Shown: positions 18,109 to 26,418 of the stretch, piece after piece
How the letters are laid out: every line of letters begins with the position of its first letter
Position numbering within the stretch: the stretch's first letter is position 1
DNA from: Rhizobium mongolense USDA 1844
GTDB taxonomy: Bacteria > Pseudomonadota > Alphaproteobacteria > Rhizobiales > Rhizobiaceae
Reading direction: 5' to 3'
DNA length: 64,000 nucleotides
NCBI RefSeq assembly: GCF_000419765.1
Contig: NZ_ATTQ01000012.1
Span: forward strand, 1-64,000
Program-made: the position numbers and the translations under genes
The notes under the pieces: generated by a model
The model's input: the letters and a program-made list of their open reading frames with translations, nothing else
Databases searched by the model: none
What the model was told of the DNA's origin: nothing

Positions 18109-19146
18109 TCACCGAGGATCGAGCGGCCCCGCCGTACCGATATCTTTCCAGATTTGCCGCCTTAGTCCCAACCGGACGAGGCAATCCTCGATAAACCAGC
18201 CGATAACCTCCTTTCGGCCCTTCACGAAAGGCAAGAATCCTGCGTCAAGGCCAACGAAGGGAAGGAACGGATTGGGTCGCTGCGACGCATAGATTTCGAC
18301 GCGCACGGAAGGCCGGACCGACTTTCCCCTGGCGTGAAATCCAAACGTATCTCCGACCACCAGCGTATTGGCGGGAACGGCGAACTTGGTAGGTTCAGGC
18401 AAACGCAAAAGGTGCAGCTGGTTCTCTGGAATCCGGAACGAACCATTGTCGCCGCGGACGGATGCCAGAATGCTCTTTCTCTTGTGCCAGGCGAGCCGCC
18501 GCTTGGTCAGTTTGTGAGAGCCGGCAACATAGGTGAAGGGGCCTTCGTCCTCGGGAACATCATAGAGGAAAAACCAGGCCTTCACCGTCGAGTGGAACGT
18601 ATCCATGTGAAGATCAGTTTGCGGATCTTTTCCTTTGCCCTCTTCGGTCTCCGTCCCAAAGATAGTTTGTATACTAATGACTGGCTCCGCCTTAAAGCCT
18701 CCGACATAACGGAGAGGGTCGCTCCAAGCATTGCTCTCTACCAGGGCGCGAATAGCCGGGTAGTCCTTCAGGACCTCAGGAGTGAGGGACGTCCGGCGCG
18801 TGACCGCTTTCCCTTGCGTCATTTCGCGAGCCGGCGCGCGAAGAGCCTCGACTTCGGAACGCAGCTGCGCGAACATTTCCGGCGTTAGGAAATTGCGGCG
18901 TTCGATATAGCCGTTCTCGGCGAAGAACGTGCGCTCATTCTGAGGAATAAGATGCTGCAGGCGCCGGCGTCGCGACTCTACAATTTTCGCGGCTGTTTTG
19001 ACCCGCCAGATGTGGAGACCCTTCCGATTGAGCTTTTCGCTTCCAAGCAGCGGATTCTCAATGAAGCGTTTTTCGCCGGTGATGATCTGAAACGCATAAA
19101 AAGGAAGCATCAGCACCTTCAGCGGTGACCACTTCTGCTTCGGCAT
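18109..19146 (-). CDS. Phytanoyl-CoA dioxygenase (PhyH)-like Fe(II)/2-oxoglutarate oxygenase
   Basis: A 345-residue protein. AAGGAGGGACA before ATG 19146 (MPKQKWSP) decides the start over the longer frame to 19206. The double-stranded beta-helix metal site is visible: TDLHMDTFHS (H-x-D), the distal His in GDTFGFHARGKS, and the Arg of RPSVRVEIYASQRPN for 2-oxoglutarate. The YVAGSHKLTKRR segment is also typical of PhyH proteins. The family hydroxylates lipids and small molecules. In this context a hydroxylated acyl chain of the RkpA-made lipid, or a sugar substrate, are both possible. It is flanked by capsule genes on both sides. Confidence 0.82.
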   Translation of the reverse strand: MPKQKWSPLKVLMLPFYAFQIITGEKRFIENPLLGSEKLNRKGLHIWRVKTAAKIVESRRRRLQHLIPQNERTFFAENGYIERRNFLTPEMFAQLRSEVEALRAPAREMTQGKAVTRRTSLTPEVLKDYPAIRALVESNAWSDPLRYVGGFKAEPVISIQTIFGTETEEGKGKDPQTDLHMDTFHSTVKAWFFLYDVPEDEGPFTYVAGSHKLTKRRLAWHKRKSILASVRGDNGSFRIPENQLHLLRLPEPTKFAVPANTLVVGDTFGFHARGKSVRPSVRVEIYASQRPNPFLPFVGLDAGFLPFVKGRKEVIGWFIEDCLVRLGLRRQIWKDIGTAGPLDPR

Positions 19147-19625
19147 TGTCCCTCCTTCCGCTTTCCCAGTTACGCGATAAATGCCGCGGATTCGCCGCGA
19201 GAGCAAGAACGGAATGGAACTGTCCTCATTTGTCGAAAGGAGACACGTGGGATACAGTGAGTGGCTGCAGGTCGATTGGAAGTTTGTTTTGGATCAGTGG
19301 GATTGGGCGGGAGCGTCGTAGAGGGCTTGCACGATGGATCGTTACGCTTCTCACTGGTCTGCTTTTCCGTTGGCGCGTTGCGGCATTTGGCTTTGGCCCT
19401 TGCAATTCGGCATTTCTACGGCCGTGCGAAGCGGGACTTGTAGTCAAGCGTTCATGCGCCACCGCCGCAGCAAATGGCTATTTTTGTGGGGTTGGAGTTG
19501 GGATCAATTCACCGATTCTTGGCCGGCGATGGGTTGCCGTGCATTGCGGGTGGCGGTCGGGTGGAGGCTTGCAAAGCAACGGACCTTATAGCGCGGTTTT
19601 CCGCGTCGGCAGATAGGAACCGCGA
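19147..19625. other. Intergenic region, nothing recognised
   Basis: About 480 bases between the dioxygenase start and the small lipoprotein. Overlapping open frames exist on both strands (for example plus-strand 19125-19616), but their sequence is Cys/Trp/Gly-rich without domain structure and no frame has a ribosome site. It may be decayed sequence of unknown origin. The promoter of the minus-strand dioxygenase gene must lie at its left edge. Confidence 0.35.
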
Positions 19626-19811
19626 ATGAGGCGACTTGTCGAGGCAGCCCTTTTTTCCATGTTGCTTACCGCGTGCAACTCGACGCACGACGTAAGACGA
19701 TACTCGGTCGAAGACTACGCTTTGATGTCCGACAAGCGTCTCTGCAGCCGGGCGCTTGATTCTGATCGCATCGTCAGACTGGCAAGGTTTTCCCGCGGCT
19801 TGACGTGTTGA
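19626..19811 (+). CDS. Small putative lipoprotein
   Basis: A 61-residue protein with a lipoprotein signal: MRRLVEAALFSMLLTACNST, lipobox LTAC with the Cys at residue 17. AGGA lies about seven bases before ATG 19626. The mature part includes YSVEDYALMSDKRLCSRAL, similar in style to small rhizobial lipoproteins with an xSDxxLC motif, but no family can be named. It may be a truncated version of a longer gene, since the last ten residues look random. Confidence 0.4.
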   Translation: MRRLVEAALFSMLLTACNSTHDVRRYSVEDYALMSDKRLCSRALDSDRIVRLARFSRGLTC

Positions 19812-19928
19812 CATATTTGTCGGGGAATTCTTGCCATCGAGCCTCGAGTGCGTTACCCGCTTTCAGGCTTCCGCAGAAGCAACGCAATTTATGAAGCGAT
19901 TCTGCACATTTGAAACCGGAATAGGCGA

Positions 19929-21191
19929 TTGGTTAAAGCAACGACGATCTTGGCTGAAGCAGCAAAAACGCCGTTCAGGGTTATTGGCGGCATAGTTAGC
20001 CGGCCGCTTCCGAAGCGAGGTAATCCGCCTCTCTTTCTGTTCGGCTTCGCGGCCTGGAAGACCTTCATGTATGACTGGTTTCCGGATAGGGAGATCGTTT
20101 TTGCGCCGACCGGGCTTTGGCCGATCGAATTCGATATCAACTGGAAATGGCGTATCTTGAGTGACCGGCGGGCCGAAGTCATGGCGTGGCAGTATAAGGG
20201 CCTGCCTCAGCTGAAGAACTTCTGTGCGCGCAACAACATCCCCTTTCACTATGTCGAGGACGGTTTTATTCGATCGGTGTCGCTAGGAGCATTGGAGACG
20301 CCGCCGATCTCCCTGGCATTTGACCGGCAGGATATGTACTTCAATGCCAATGGCCCGACGGATCTCGAAACAATATTGTCGACCCATGATTTTGATGGTG
20401 ATGGCGACCTGCAGCTGAGAGCAAAAGCGCTAATTGAAAAGCTTCTAAGCACGGGCTTGAGCAAATATAACTCAGGCGCCGACGTTGCGGTCGAAGAGCT
20501 TTACGGCCCTAAAGCAGGGAAACGCATTCTCGTGATCGGGCAGGTGGAACGCGATGCATCCATCGCCTACGGATCACGGGAAAAGTATTCCAACAATGAC
20601 CTAGTCCGGCTTGCATATAAGGAGAATCCCGGAGCGCAAATCATTTACAAGCCTCATCCAGAGGTCCTTCAAGGAACCGCAGAGCCCATGTCGGATCCAA
20701 ATTTGGTTCGTGACATATGCACGATCTTAGAGGAAAATATAAGCCTCTCTGAGAGCTTTCGGACGATTGATCACGTTTATACGATCACATCTCTCTCGGG
20801 CTTTGAGGCGCTCTTGCGGGGGCTCAAAGTCACGACGTTGGGATGTCCCTTTTATTCTGGATGGGGATTAACCGATGATCGCCAGCCGACGAACAGAAGA
20901 AAGCGGAAACTGACGATCGAGCAGCTTTTTGCCGGTGCCTACGTTCTCTACCCGAAGTATTTTGACCCGGTCGCCAAGGAGTATATCGACATCGAGCAAG
21001 CGATCGAACTGCTAGTTGAAATGAGAGCGGCGTATACCGTTCTCGGCAAGGACCTTTCCAACGTGCATCTCATGGATGCGCTTACCAAGGCCGTGGGAGA
21101 TGACGTTAGTCTCCAGACGCCGCTGGCAAATAGCGTTCGCGGCAGCCGCGTCCGGCGCCTTCCGAATGAACCGAGTGTCCGAGCACCTTAA
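19929..21191 (+). CDS. rkpZ: KpsC-type beta-Kdo transferase, single module (LpsZ/RkpZ-like)
   Basis: A 420-residue protein with the features of one KpsC module: PFHYVEDGFIRSVSLGALET, DMYFNANGPTDLETIL, ILVIGQVERDASIAYGS, GAQIIYKPHPEVLQG, SLSGFEALLRGLKVTTLGCP then FYSGWGLTDDR. E. coli KpsC carries two such modules; the rhizobial LpsZ/RkpZ proteins, like this one, carry one. KpsC/KpsS proteins build the Kdo linker on the lipid anchor of group 2 capsules in the cytoplasm. There is no ATG before the conserved region. A TTG at 19929 follows a stop at 19911-19913, with GGAATAGG upstream. Symbol by similarity to S. meliloti RkpZ. Confidence 0.82.
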   Translation: MVKATTILAEAAKTPFRVIGGIVSRPLPKRGNPPLFLFGFAAWKTFMYDWFPDREIVFAPTGLWPIEFDINWKWRILSDRRAEVMAWQYKGLPQLKNFCARNNIPFHYVEDGFIRSVSLGALETPPISLAFDRQDMYFNANGPTDLETILSTHDFDGDGDLQLRAKALIEKLLSTGLSKYNSGADVAVEELYGPKAGKRILVIGQVERDASIAYGSREKYSNNDLVRLAYKENPGAQIIYKPHPEVLQGTAEPMSDPNLVRDICTILEENISLSESFRTIDHVYTITSLSGFEALLRGLKVTTLGCPFYSGWGLTDDRQPTNRRKRKLTIEQLFAGAYVLYPKYFDPVAKEYIDIEQAIELLVEMRAAYTVLGKDLSNVHLMDALTKAVGDDVSLQTPLANSVRGSRVRRLPNEPSVRAP

Positions 21192-21262
21192 CGAGAGAGC
21201 ATACGCATTCGTTTGCAGAGCCGACGACCCGCCGGTTTAATCCGTCTCAAATCGCCGAACGT

Positions 21263-21979
21263 CTATTTTTTATCTCTGTCGACATGCGAAAAGAGAACAA
21301 CGGAGCCCTCTGAGTGAGCCTGGTCGTAGGAGAAATCACGTGCGTGGAAACATTCAAACAGAGATTTCATTCCGCGCCTCCCCAACCTCCTTTGATGAAC
21401 TTCGACGTATACCTTTTTGACACCCGTGAGATCAGCGTTCCGAAATAGCTCGAGTTCCCCACCTTCGATGTCGCAAACTATCAAGGTAGGCTTCAATTCT
21501 GTTACAGCAGCGTTGAAGCTTTGCACTTTGATCTTATCAACCCTTATGGCATCTGGCATTGGGACCAGCGATGACGCCCAAAAATCACGATGGACGTAGA
21601 AATCCACTTGTGCTTGATCCTGCGGGCCATTTGCGAGCACCGCATTTTTTATCTCCCATTTTTTGATATCGGTGCCCACGTTCTCTTCAACAGTTCGTTG
21701 AATACCCGCAATGAGAGTTGAATTCGCCTCGTACGATACAACTCTCTTGGTGAGCGGATTCTTCACTAGAAGCGTGGACACAAATCCTATCCCAGCTCCA
21801 ATCTCGAGAACAACCTCATCTTGTTGAATGATCCTGTTAATCTGCCGGGCTTCCTGGACTTCGTACCTCTTATCGAGGATCACTTTCATCATGCCTTCCG
21901 ACATATAGGCCGGATCCAAATTCAGCCTGACGCCAAAATGCTCTACTGTTTGCAACGTCGTTCCCCCTAACTTTGGCAC
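21263..21979 (-). CDS. FkbM-family SAM-dependent methyltransferase
   Basis: Up to 238 residues. SAM-binding motif I is DEVVLEIGAGIGFVSTLL. Then SYEANSTLIAGI (acidic post-motif), KPTLIVCDIEGGELELF (FkbM motif with D-x-E-G-x-E) and KKVYVEVHQRRLG follow. The FkbM family makes O-methyl ethers on sugars and other secondary metabolites. The open frame begins with GTG at 21979, but a TTG at 21955 (LQTVEHFG) has AGGGGG seven bases upstream and may be the real start (230 residues). It sits between the RkpZ-like gene and the GT fusion, so methylation of a K-antigen sugar is inferred. Confidence 0.85.
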   Translation of the reverse strand: MPKLGGTTLQTVEHFGVRLNLDPAYMSEGMMKVILDKRYEVQEARQINRIIQQDEVVLEIGAGIGFVSTLLVKNPLTKRVVSYEANSTLIAGIQRTVEENVGTDIKKWEIKNAVLANGPQDQAQVDFYVHRDFWASSLVPMPDAIRVDKIKVQSFNAAVTELKPTLIVCDIEGGELELFRNADLTGVKKVYVEVHQRRLGRRGMKSLFECFHARDFSYDQAHSEGSVVLFSHVDRDKK

Positions 21980-22156
21980 CGATCAATATGCAGCTTTCGG
22001 CCATATGCAAGTCAAAACGCGCTTCTAATATGCGGCATTAACAAGCAACATCCAGTCGACATTAGGTGAGGATGGCGTTAGTGACGGCATAAGTTTCTGC
22101 AAAGGCAACCTGAGATACGTTTTCCGAAGACCATACTTGACAGCTTTCACGCGGCC

Positions 22157-24661
22157 ATGCTTCACCGGGTGGCCTACACGGGGACGCACATGGATACCGG
22201 AACTCATGATAAACTCGTCGATAAAGTAAACTCCGCGGCTGGCGCGCGTCCCGTCAAGGTCGGTCCAGAACCTGCAAGGGTTGTGTTTGCGCCGAGCTTC
22301 GATGACATTAGCACTGCAGACATCACAATGACGTTCTGCATACGGCTCCACAAAGGGAATCCTTGGCTCGCTGACCGTCTCGACATGATGGCGAGCTATT
22401 ATGCTCCATGCCCCAGTATTGTCGTAATTGACTTTGGTTCTGCACCAGAATACGCGTCAATAATCAAGAAGATATGCCAAAATCGCGGCTACAAATACCT
22501 TTTTATCGACGACTTTCATGTCTTCTCATTGGCGAAGGCCAGAAACGCTTCTTTTGGCCTCGTAGAAACAAACTTTGCTTTCTTCTGCGATCCAGATTTT
22601 GTCGGCGAGCGCGACTTGTTCGCTCGATTGGCGCAGAATGCCTCCGCCCTCAATATGAGGAATGTTGTTGATATCGTCCTCAATCTGCCAGCGTTCCACC
22701 TCGACGAGGACGATACTCTGATTTTTGAGGGATTGGCCGACCGTGAGCAGCGATCATCCTTCCTGCGATACCTTTCCTTCAAGTTGAATTACGCAGAAGT
22801 CTCGGCTGCCGACGGCCGGTTTGTCGCCCCATACTCGAATGTGTTCCTGATCAACCGAAATATGTTCAACATGGTTGGGGGCTATGACGAATCATTCAGA
22901 GGCCACGGGTCCGAAGACTTCGAGTTCCTCCTTCGTCTCGCAATCCACACAGGCCACCTGCCGCTACCGAATGAACCGCAGAAAGATTCACATGGGCCGT
23001 TGAAAGATGCCTTCTTCAGGGCGCGCTCATATTCTGGCTTTCGGAGAATGTTTGAGCTAATGTCCCAACCCACTGAGGGACTTGGCCTGAAGGTTTTCCA
23101 TCTTCATCACCCGCGTGGTACGGACCCAACTTGGTATGGAAACAATGATTGGCGCCGGGACAGATTTTCCGCGGCCACCGGAAAATTTCTTTTCGACCAT
23201 CACCGTTTGCTTGAAATCGACCACCTCCCGCGGAACAAGAAAATTGCTTGCCTCTGCAAAAACTCCGACACGTGGGGGTATTTTACCCCCCTCCGCCTTG
23301 CCGGCTATGAAACAATCCCTGTATTCGATGATCGTCCCGCAACTGTCGAAGCCACTACGCAGGCGTTGATCAACGGCGAAATCGACGATATCGCAATCTT
23401 CAATCCGTACATGAAGAGCCACTCTTCATTTCGTGGCATCGTAATGCTGGCCCGGGAACTTAATCGCAACGTTGTCGTCATTGAGCGCGGGGCGCTACCT
23501 TCGACAATCTATTATGATGATGACGTTTGCTATAACAGCGATCGCTTTAGCCCGGATGAGTTCGTTGCATCAACCTTCACGGAAGCCGAACTGGTGGAGG
23601 CGCGGGACTACGTGCGAGATCTCCGGCTCGGTTCCAAGTCGCTTGAGGCAATGGACGCGTACGATACAACCGCTGCGCGGCATTCTGCTCTATCTGCAAT
23701 TAATGGAAGAAGTATTTGCTTAGTCCCCCTTCAGCTTGAAGACGATATGGCAGTTACGATGTTTATTAAGGGCAAACAGCGTTACCAGGAGTTCGTCGAC
23801 AGCTTGCCATCTGTGACAGAGCAGAACCCGGATGTCATCTTCGTTGTGAAGCCCCACCCACTTTCGAAGACGGATAACTTGCGTTCGGCTGACAACGTCA
23901 TCATCGCCGAACGGACCGACAACATTCATTTCTTGCTCGATCTTGCCGACGTGACGCTCTGCTATAACTCCGGCGTAGGTCTTCTTTCGATTTTGCAAGG
24001 AACGCCGACCGTCACTCTTGGGAATGCCTTTTATAATATGGAGGACATAGGTCATCGGGCATCGTCGGCTGCCGAAGGCGTCAAGGCTTTCAAGGAAGGT
24101 GGAGTTCCGAAACCTTCAGAGCAGATGTGCACGAGATTGGCCGCATGGTTTACCCAGCGCAGGTATTCTGAGTTTATCGCCACTGACGCGATCCGCGAAT
24201 TCGAGACACGACGGTCACATGGATATAAAGATATTACGGTCACCAAATTCAGGTGGCGTGAACATTCGTACAATTTGGCTAGGCTAAAGCAGACAGCGCC
24301 GTTCTCATGGAAAAGCTATGCAGCGTCGCGCATCGCCCCCAGTTCGGACCCTGCTGATTGGAACGATGAAAAGTCCTTGAAGCAGGCCGCATCTAAGGCA
24401 TTCCATTCCAAGCGTTACGACGATGCCGCACGGCTTTTTGCGGAAGCTCACAAGGTCGGAAAGGATAAAGCAAAGCTCCTACGGTTTGCCGCCGAAGCTA
24501 ATTACCGAGCTGGCGACAAGAAAACCGCTGTCGCCCAGCAAGAGGAAGCCTGCTCGATCATCCCAAAGAACAAGCGAGCGAGGCGGAGATTGATGGTTAT
24601 GCGCACGCCAGTGTTGCGCTATGTCATCGGGGCAAACATTATTGATATTCCCGAGCCGTAA
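22157..24661 (+). CDS. Fusion of GT2-type glycosyltransferase, capsule-synthesis domain and TPR-like tail
   Basis: Protein of up to 834 residues (ATG 22157; ATG 22190 is a possible later start). After an N-terminal extension of about 55 residues comes a GT-A domain: TFCIRLHKGNPWLADRLDMM, VIDFGSAPEY, FAFFCDPDFVGERDLF, and MVGGYDESFRGHGSEDFEF. The middle carries a PF05159-like module: NVVVIERGALPSTIYYDDDV, IFVVKPHPLSKTD, LLDLADVTLCYNSGVGLLSI then QGTPTVTLGNAFYNM. The last ~100 residues (KRYDDAARLFAEAHKVGKDK, FAAEANYRAGDKKTAVAQQEEA) form TPR-like helices. It is a paralogue of the protein at 4842-7106, which lacks the TPR tail. Probably a bifunctional transferase in repeat or linker synthesis. 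Confidence 0.8.
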   Translation: MLHRVAYTGTHMDTGTHDKLVDKVNSAAGARPVKVGPEPARVVFAPSFDDISTADITMTFCIRLHKGNPWLADRLDMMASYYAPCPSIVVIDFGSAPEYASIIKKICQNRGYKYLFIDDFHVFSLAKARNASFGLVETNFAFFCDPDFVGERDLFARLAQNASALNMRNVVDIVLNLPAFHLDEDDTLIFEGLADREQRSSFLRYLSFKLNYAEVSAADGRFVAPYSNVFLINRNMFNMVGGYDESFRGHGSEDFEFLLRLAIHTGHLPLPNEPQKDSHGPLKDAFFRARSYSGFRRMFELMSQPTEGLGLKVFHLHHPRGTDPTWYGNNDWRRDRFSAATGKFLFDHHRLLEIDHLPRNKKIACLCKNSDTWGYFTPLRLAGYETIPVFDDRPATVEATTQALINGEIDDIAIFNPYMKSHSSFRGIVMLARELNRNVVVIERGALPSTIYYDDDVCYNSDRFSPDEFVASTFTEAELVEARDYVRDLRLGSKSLEAMDAYDTTAARHSALSAINGRSICLVPLQLEDDMAVTMFIKGKQRYQEFVDSLPSVTEQNPDVIFVVKPHPLSKTDNLRSADNVIIAERTDNIHFLLDLADVTLCYNSGVGLLSILQGTPTVTLGNAFYNMEDIGHRASSAAEGVKAFKEGGVPKPSEQMCTRLAAWFTQRRYSEFIATDAIREFETRRSHGYKDITVTKFRWREHSYNLARLKQTAPFSWKSYAASRIAPSSDPADWNDEKSLKQAASKAFHSKRYDDAARLFAEAHKVGKDKAKLLRFAAEANYRAGDKKTAVAQQEEACSIIPKNKRARRRLMVMRTPVLRYVIGANIIDIPEP

Positions 24662-24971
24662 GAATCGTGGTCGCCTCCCTCAAGAGGGGAGGAGAAGATC
24701 TCTGCGGCTTTCGGGGACAGACGCTTGTGTGTGCCAGATCACCGTGCGATTTGCGCTCCGATTTGCGGCATGACCCTCGTTTAAGCGCCTTTAACTCAAA
24801 TTGAAGATAATTCTCCAATGTAGTTGATCCGGCATTGCCAGTGCCTTACTGCACTATGGCATTGATAACGCAGCTGTGATTTTTTTGAGGGCGGTCCGCT
24901 AATTGGCTTGTTGTGCGACGTCCAGTGTGCTTTGCAGGTGCCAATTAGAGTCTTTTGCAAATAGGTCGGCG
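24662..24971. other. Intergenic region upstream of rkpU
   Basis: About 310 bases between the GT fusion and the export protein. It contains a run of seven T at 24882-24888 and an AATTGG...CCAATT pair (24901 and about 24941). I cannot assign a promoter or terminator with confidence, though the rkpU promoter should be here. Confidence 0.35.
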
Positions 24972-26195
24972 ATGGCATCGAGGATCAATGTCTTCGCCGA
25001 TATCGAGGGAAATCAATTGGTTCGATCGAGTATTTTGTTGATTTGCCTTGCCTTGGCGGGCTGCCAGGGGTTGCCTTCGCAGGGGCCACTTGCCGATACA
25101 ATTAACAAGGATGCCGGGCGATCTGCCGCAGAAGTCGGCCGCCGCAATGCCGCCGTTTTCGATATCGTCGACGTCGACAGCCGCTCCGCCACTCTCGTTT
25201 CCAACTATGTGGCGACTGCTCTCAATCGCCGCTTCGGTATTGGCGGTGGCGTGGGTCGCGTGGTCATTGGCGTCGGGGATCACCTGAAGGTTACGATTTT
25301 CGAAGCAGGCAGCGACGGCCTCTTTTCGACGACGGAATCAAAACAGACGAACCTCGATATTGTAGTGCAGCCAGATGGTATGGCCGCAATTCCCTATGCT
25401 GGATCGGTCCAGTTTGAGGGCAAGACTCTTGAAGAAGCCCGCAAGGCAATTCTTGCGTCACTGGCCAACAAAGCCGTCGAGCCGGACGTCATCGTGACGA
25501 GCGTGAGCACCGCATCCCGAAATGTCACGGTTTCTGGTGAGGTCGGCAAGCCGTCCCAGGTGCCGCTGAGCCTCGTCAGCGAAAAGATCACCGAGGTGCT
25601 TGCGAAGGCAGGGGGCTCACAGGCACAGCCCTACGAAGCCTATGTCACGCTCGTCCGCGGCAAGAAAACCGGCACGGCGCTTCTGAAGTCGATCATCGAA
25701 AATCCCTCGGAAGACATTTACGTCCAGCCCGGCGACCGGATTTTCGTCTCGAAGGACCCGCGTACCTTCACTATTCTCGGCGCCGCCAATCTCAATGCGC
25801 GCATCAATTTCGGTGCGAACGATCTCAATCTGCTTGAGGCGGTCGCACTTGGTCGAGGCGGCAATGATTTGGCGACGGACGCAAAAGGATATTTCCTGTT
25901 CCGTTATGAAGAGCCTGATGTCGTCATGAGCCTGCTTGGCACGAAGCGGTTCCATGAGTTGCTGAACAAGGGATTGGCGCCGGACAGCGTCGGCCGCTAT
26001 CCAATCGTCTATCGTTTCGACATGAGTCATCCGGATAGCCTGATTGTTGGGCAGACGTTCCCGGTCAAAAATCGCGACGTTATCTACATCTCGCGCCATC
26101 CTACCGTCGATATTCGTATGTTCCTCGGAATTGTCGGGCAACCGGTCGGTATTGCCGCGCAGAGCGCTGGAATTTACAACAACATGAACAATTAG
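24972..26195 (+). CDS. rkpU: Outer-membrane polysaccharide export lipoprotein (Wza/KpsD type, RkpU)
   Basis: Polysaccharide export protein of about 393-407 residues. The lipoprotein signal is VRSSILLICLALAGCQG, with lipobox LAGC. The export domain starts near GVGDHLKVTIFEAGSDGLFS. SLBB-type repeats follow, such as VTVSGEVGKPSQVPLSLVSE with ITEVLAKAGG, and VQPGDRIFVSKDPRTFTILG. Start is uncertain. ATG 24972 lies upstream, but a TTG at 25017 has GAGGGA six bases before it and gives a compact signal peptide (VRSSILL...). Immediately upstream of rkpA, as described for rkpU in S. fredii. It would form the outer-membrane channel for the K-antigen. Confidence 0.88.
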   Translation: MASRINVFADIEGNQLVRSSILLICLALAGCQGLPSQGPLADTINKDAGRSAAEVGRRNAAVFDIVDVDSRSATLVSNYVATALNRRFGIGGGVGRVVIGVGDHLKVTIFEAGSDGLFSTTESKQTNLDIVVQPDGMAAIPYAGSVQFEGKTLEEARKAILASLANKAVEPDVIVTSVSTASRNVTVSGEVGKPSQVPLSLVSEKITEVLAKAGGSQAQPYEAYVTLVRGKKTGTALLKSIIENPSEDIYVQPGDRIFVSKDPRTFTILGAANLNARINFGANDLNLLEAVALGRGGNDLATDAKGYFLFRYEEPDVVMSLLGTKRFHELLNKGLAPDSVGRYPIVYRFDMSHPDSLIVGQTFPVKNRDVIYISRHPTVDIRMFLGIVGQPVGIAAQSAGIYNNMNN

Positions 26196-26223
26196 ATCTA
26201 GTTGCTGATTGTCGGTAGCTTTT

Positions 26224-26267
26224 GGAAGGGGCTCCATCAGGAAATGATGGCGCTCCTTCCTTTGTTT
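26224..26267 (+). terminator. Rho-independent terminator between rkpU and rkpA
   Basis: A 16-bp stem (26224-26239 GGAAGGGGCTCCATCA pairing with 26245-26260 TGATGGCGCTCCTTCC, with one G-T wobble and one mismatch) and a five-base loop is followed by TTTGTTT. It lies 28 bases after the rkpU stop. It implies that rkpA has its own promoter in the following 150 bases. Confidence 0.72.
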
Positions 26268-26313
26268 ACAAACGGTTACGGTTGTTATTGAAAGTTATGG
26301 GAATACAACTGCA

Positions 26314-26344
26314 GATACGATTTTTTCGGATGACAAGCCGTATC
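26314..26344. promoter_or_regulatory. Inverted repeat upstream of rkpA, possible operator
   Basis: GATACG at 26314-26319 is mirrored by CGTATC at 26339-26344 with 19 bases between, in an A+T-rich segment about 75-105 bases before the rkpA start. The position fits a regulator site or part of the rkpA promoter. Six-base arms are short enough to arise by chance. Confidence 0.2.
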
Positions 26345-26418
26345 TTTTATGATGTGAACTTTAGCTGGCATTGATATCCGCCCTCTGCCGACTACTGCCA
26401 TAACGACACCGGGTGAAC

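Noticed and set aside
24800..24971. Possible nod-box or other symbiotic regulatory site upstream of rkpU
   Set aside because: I compared it with the general nod-box layout and saw no matching spaced ATC...GAT elements.
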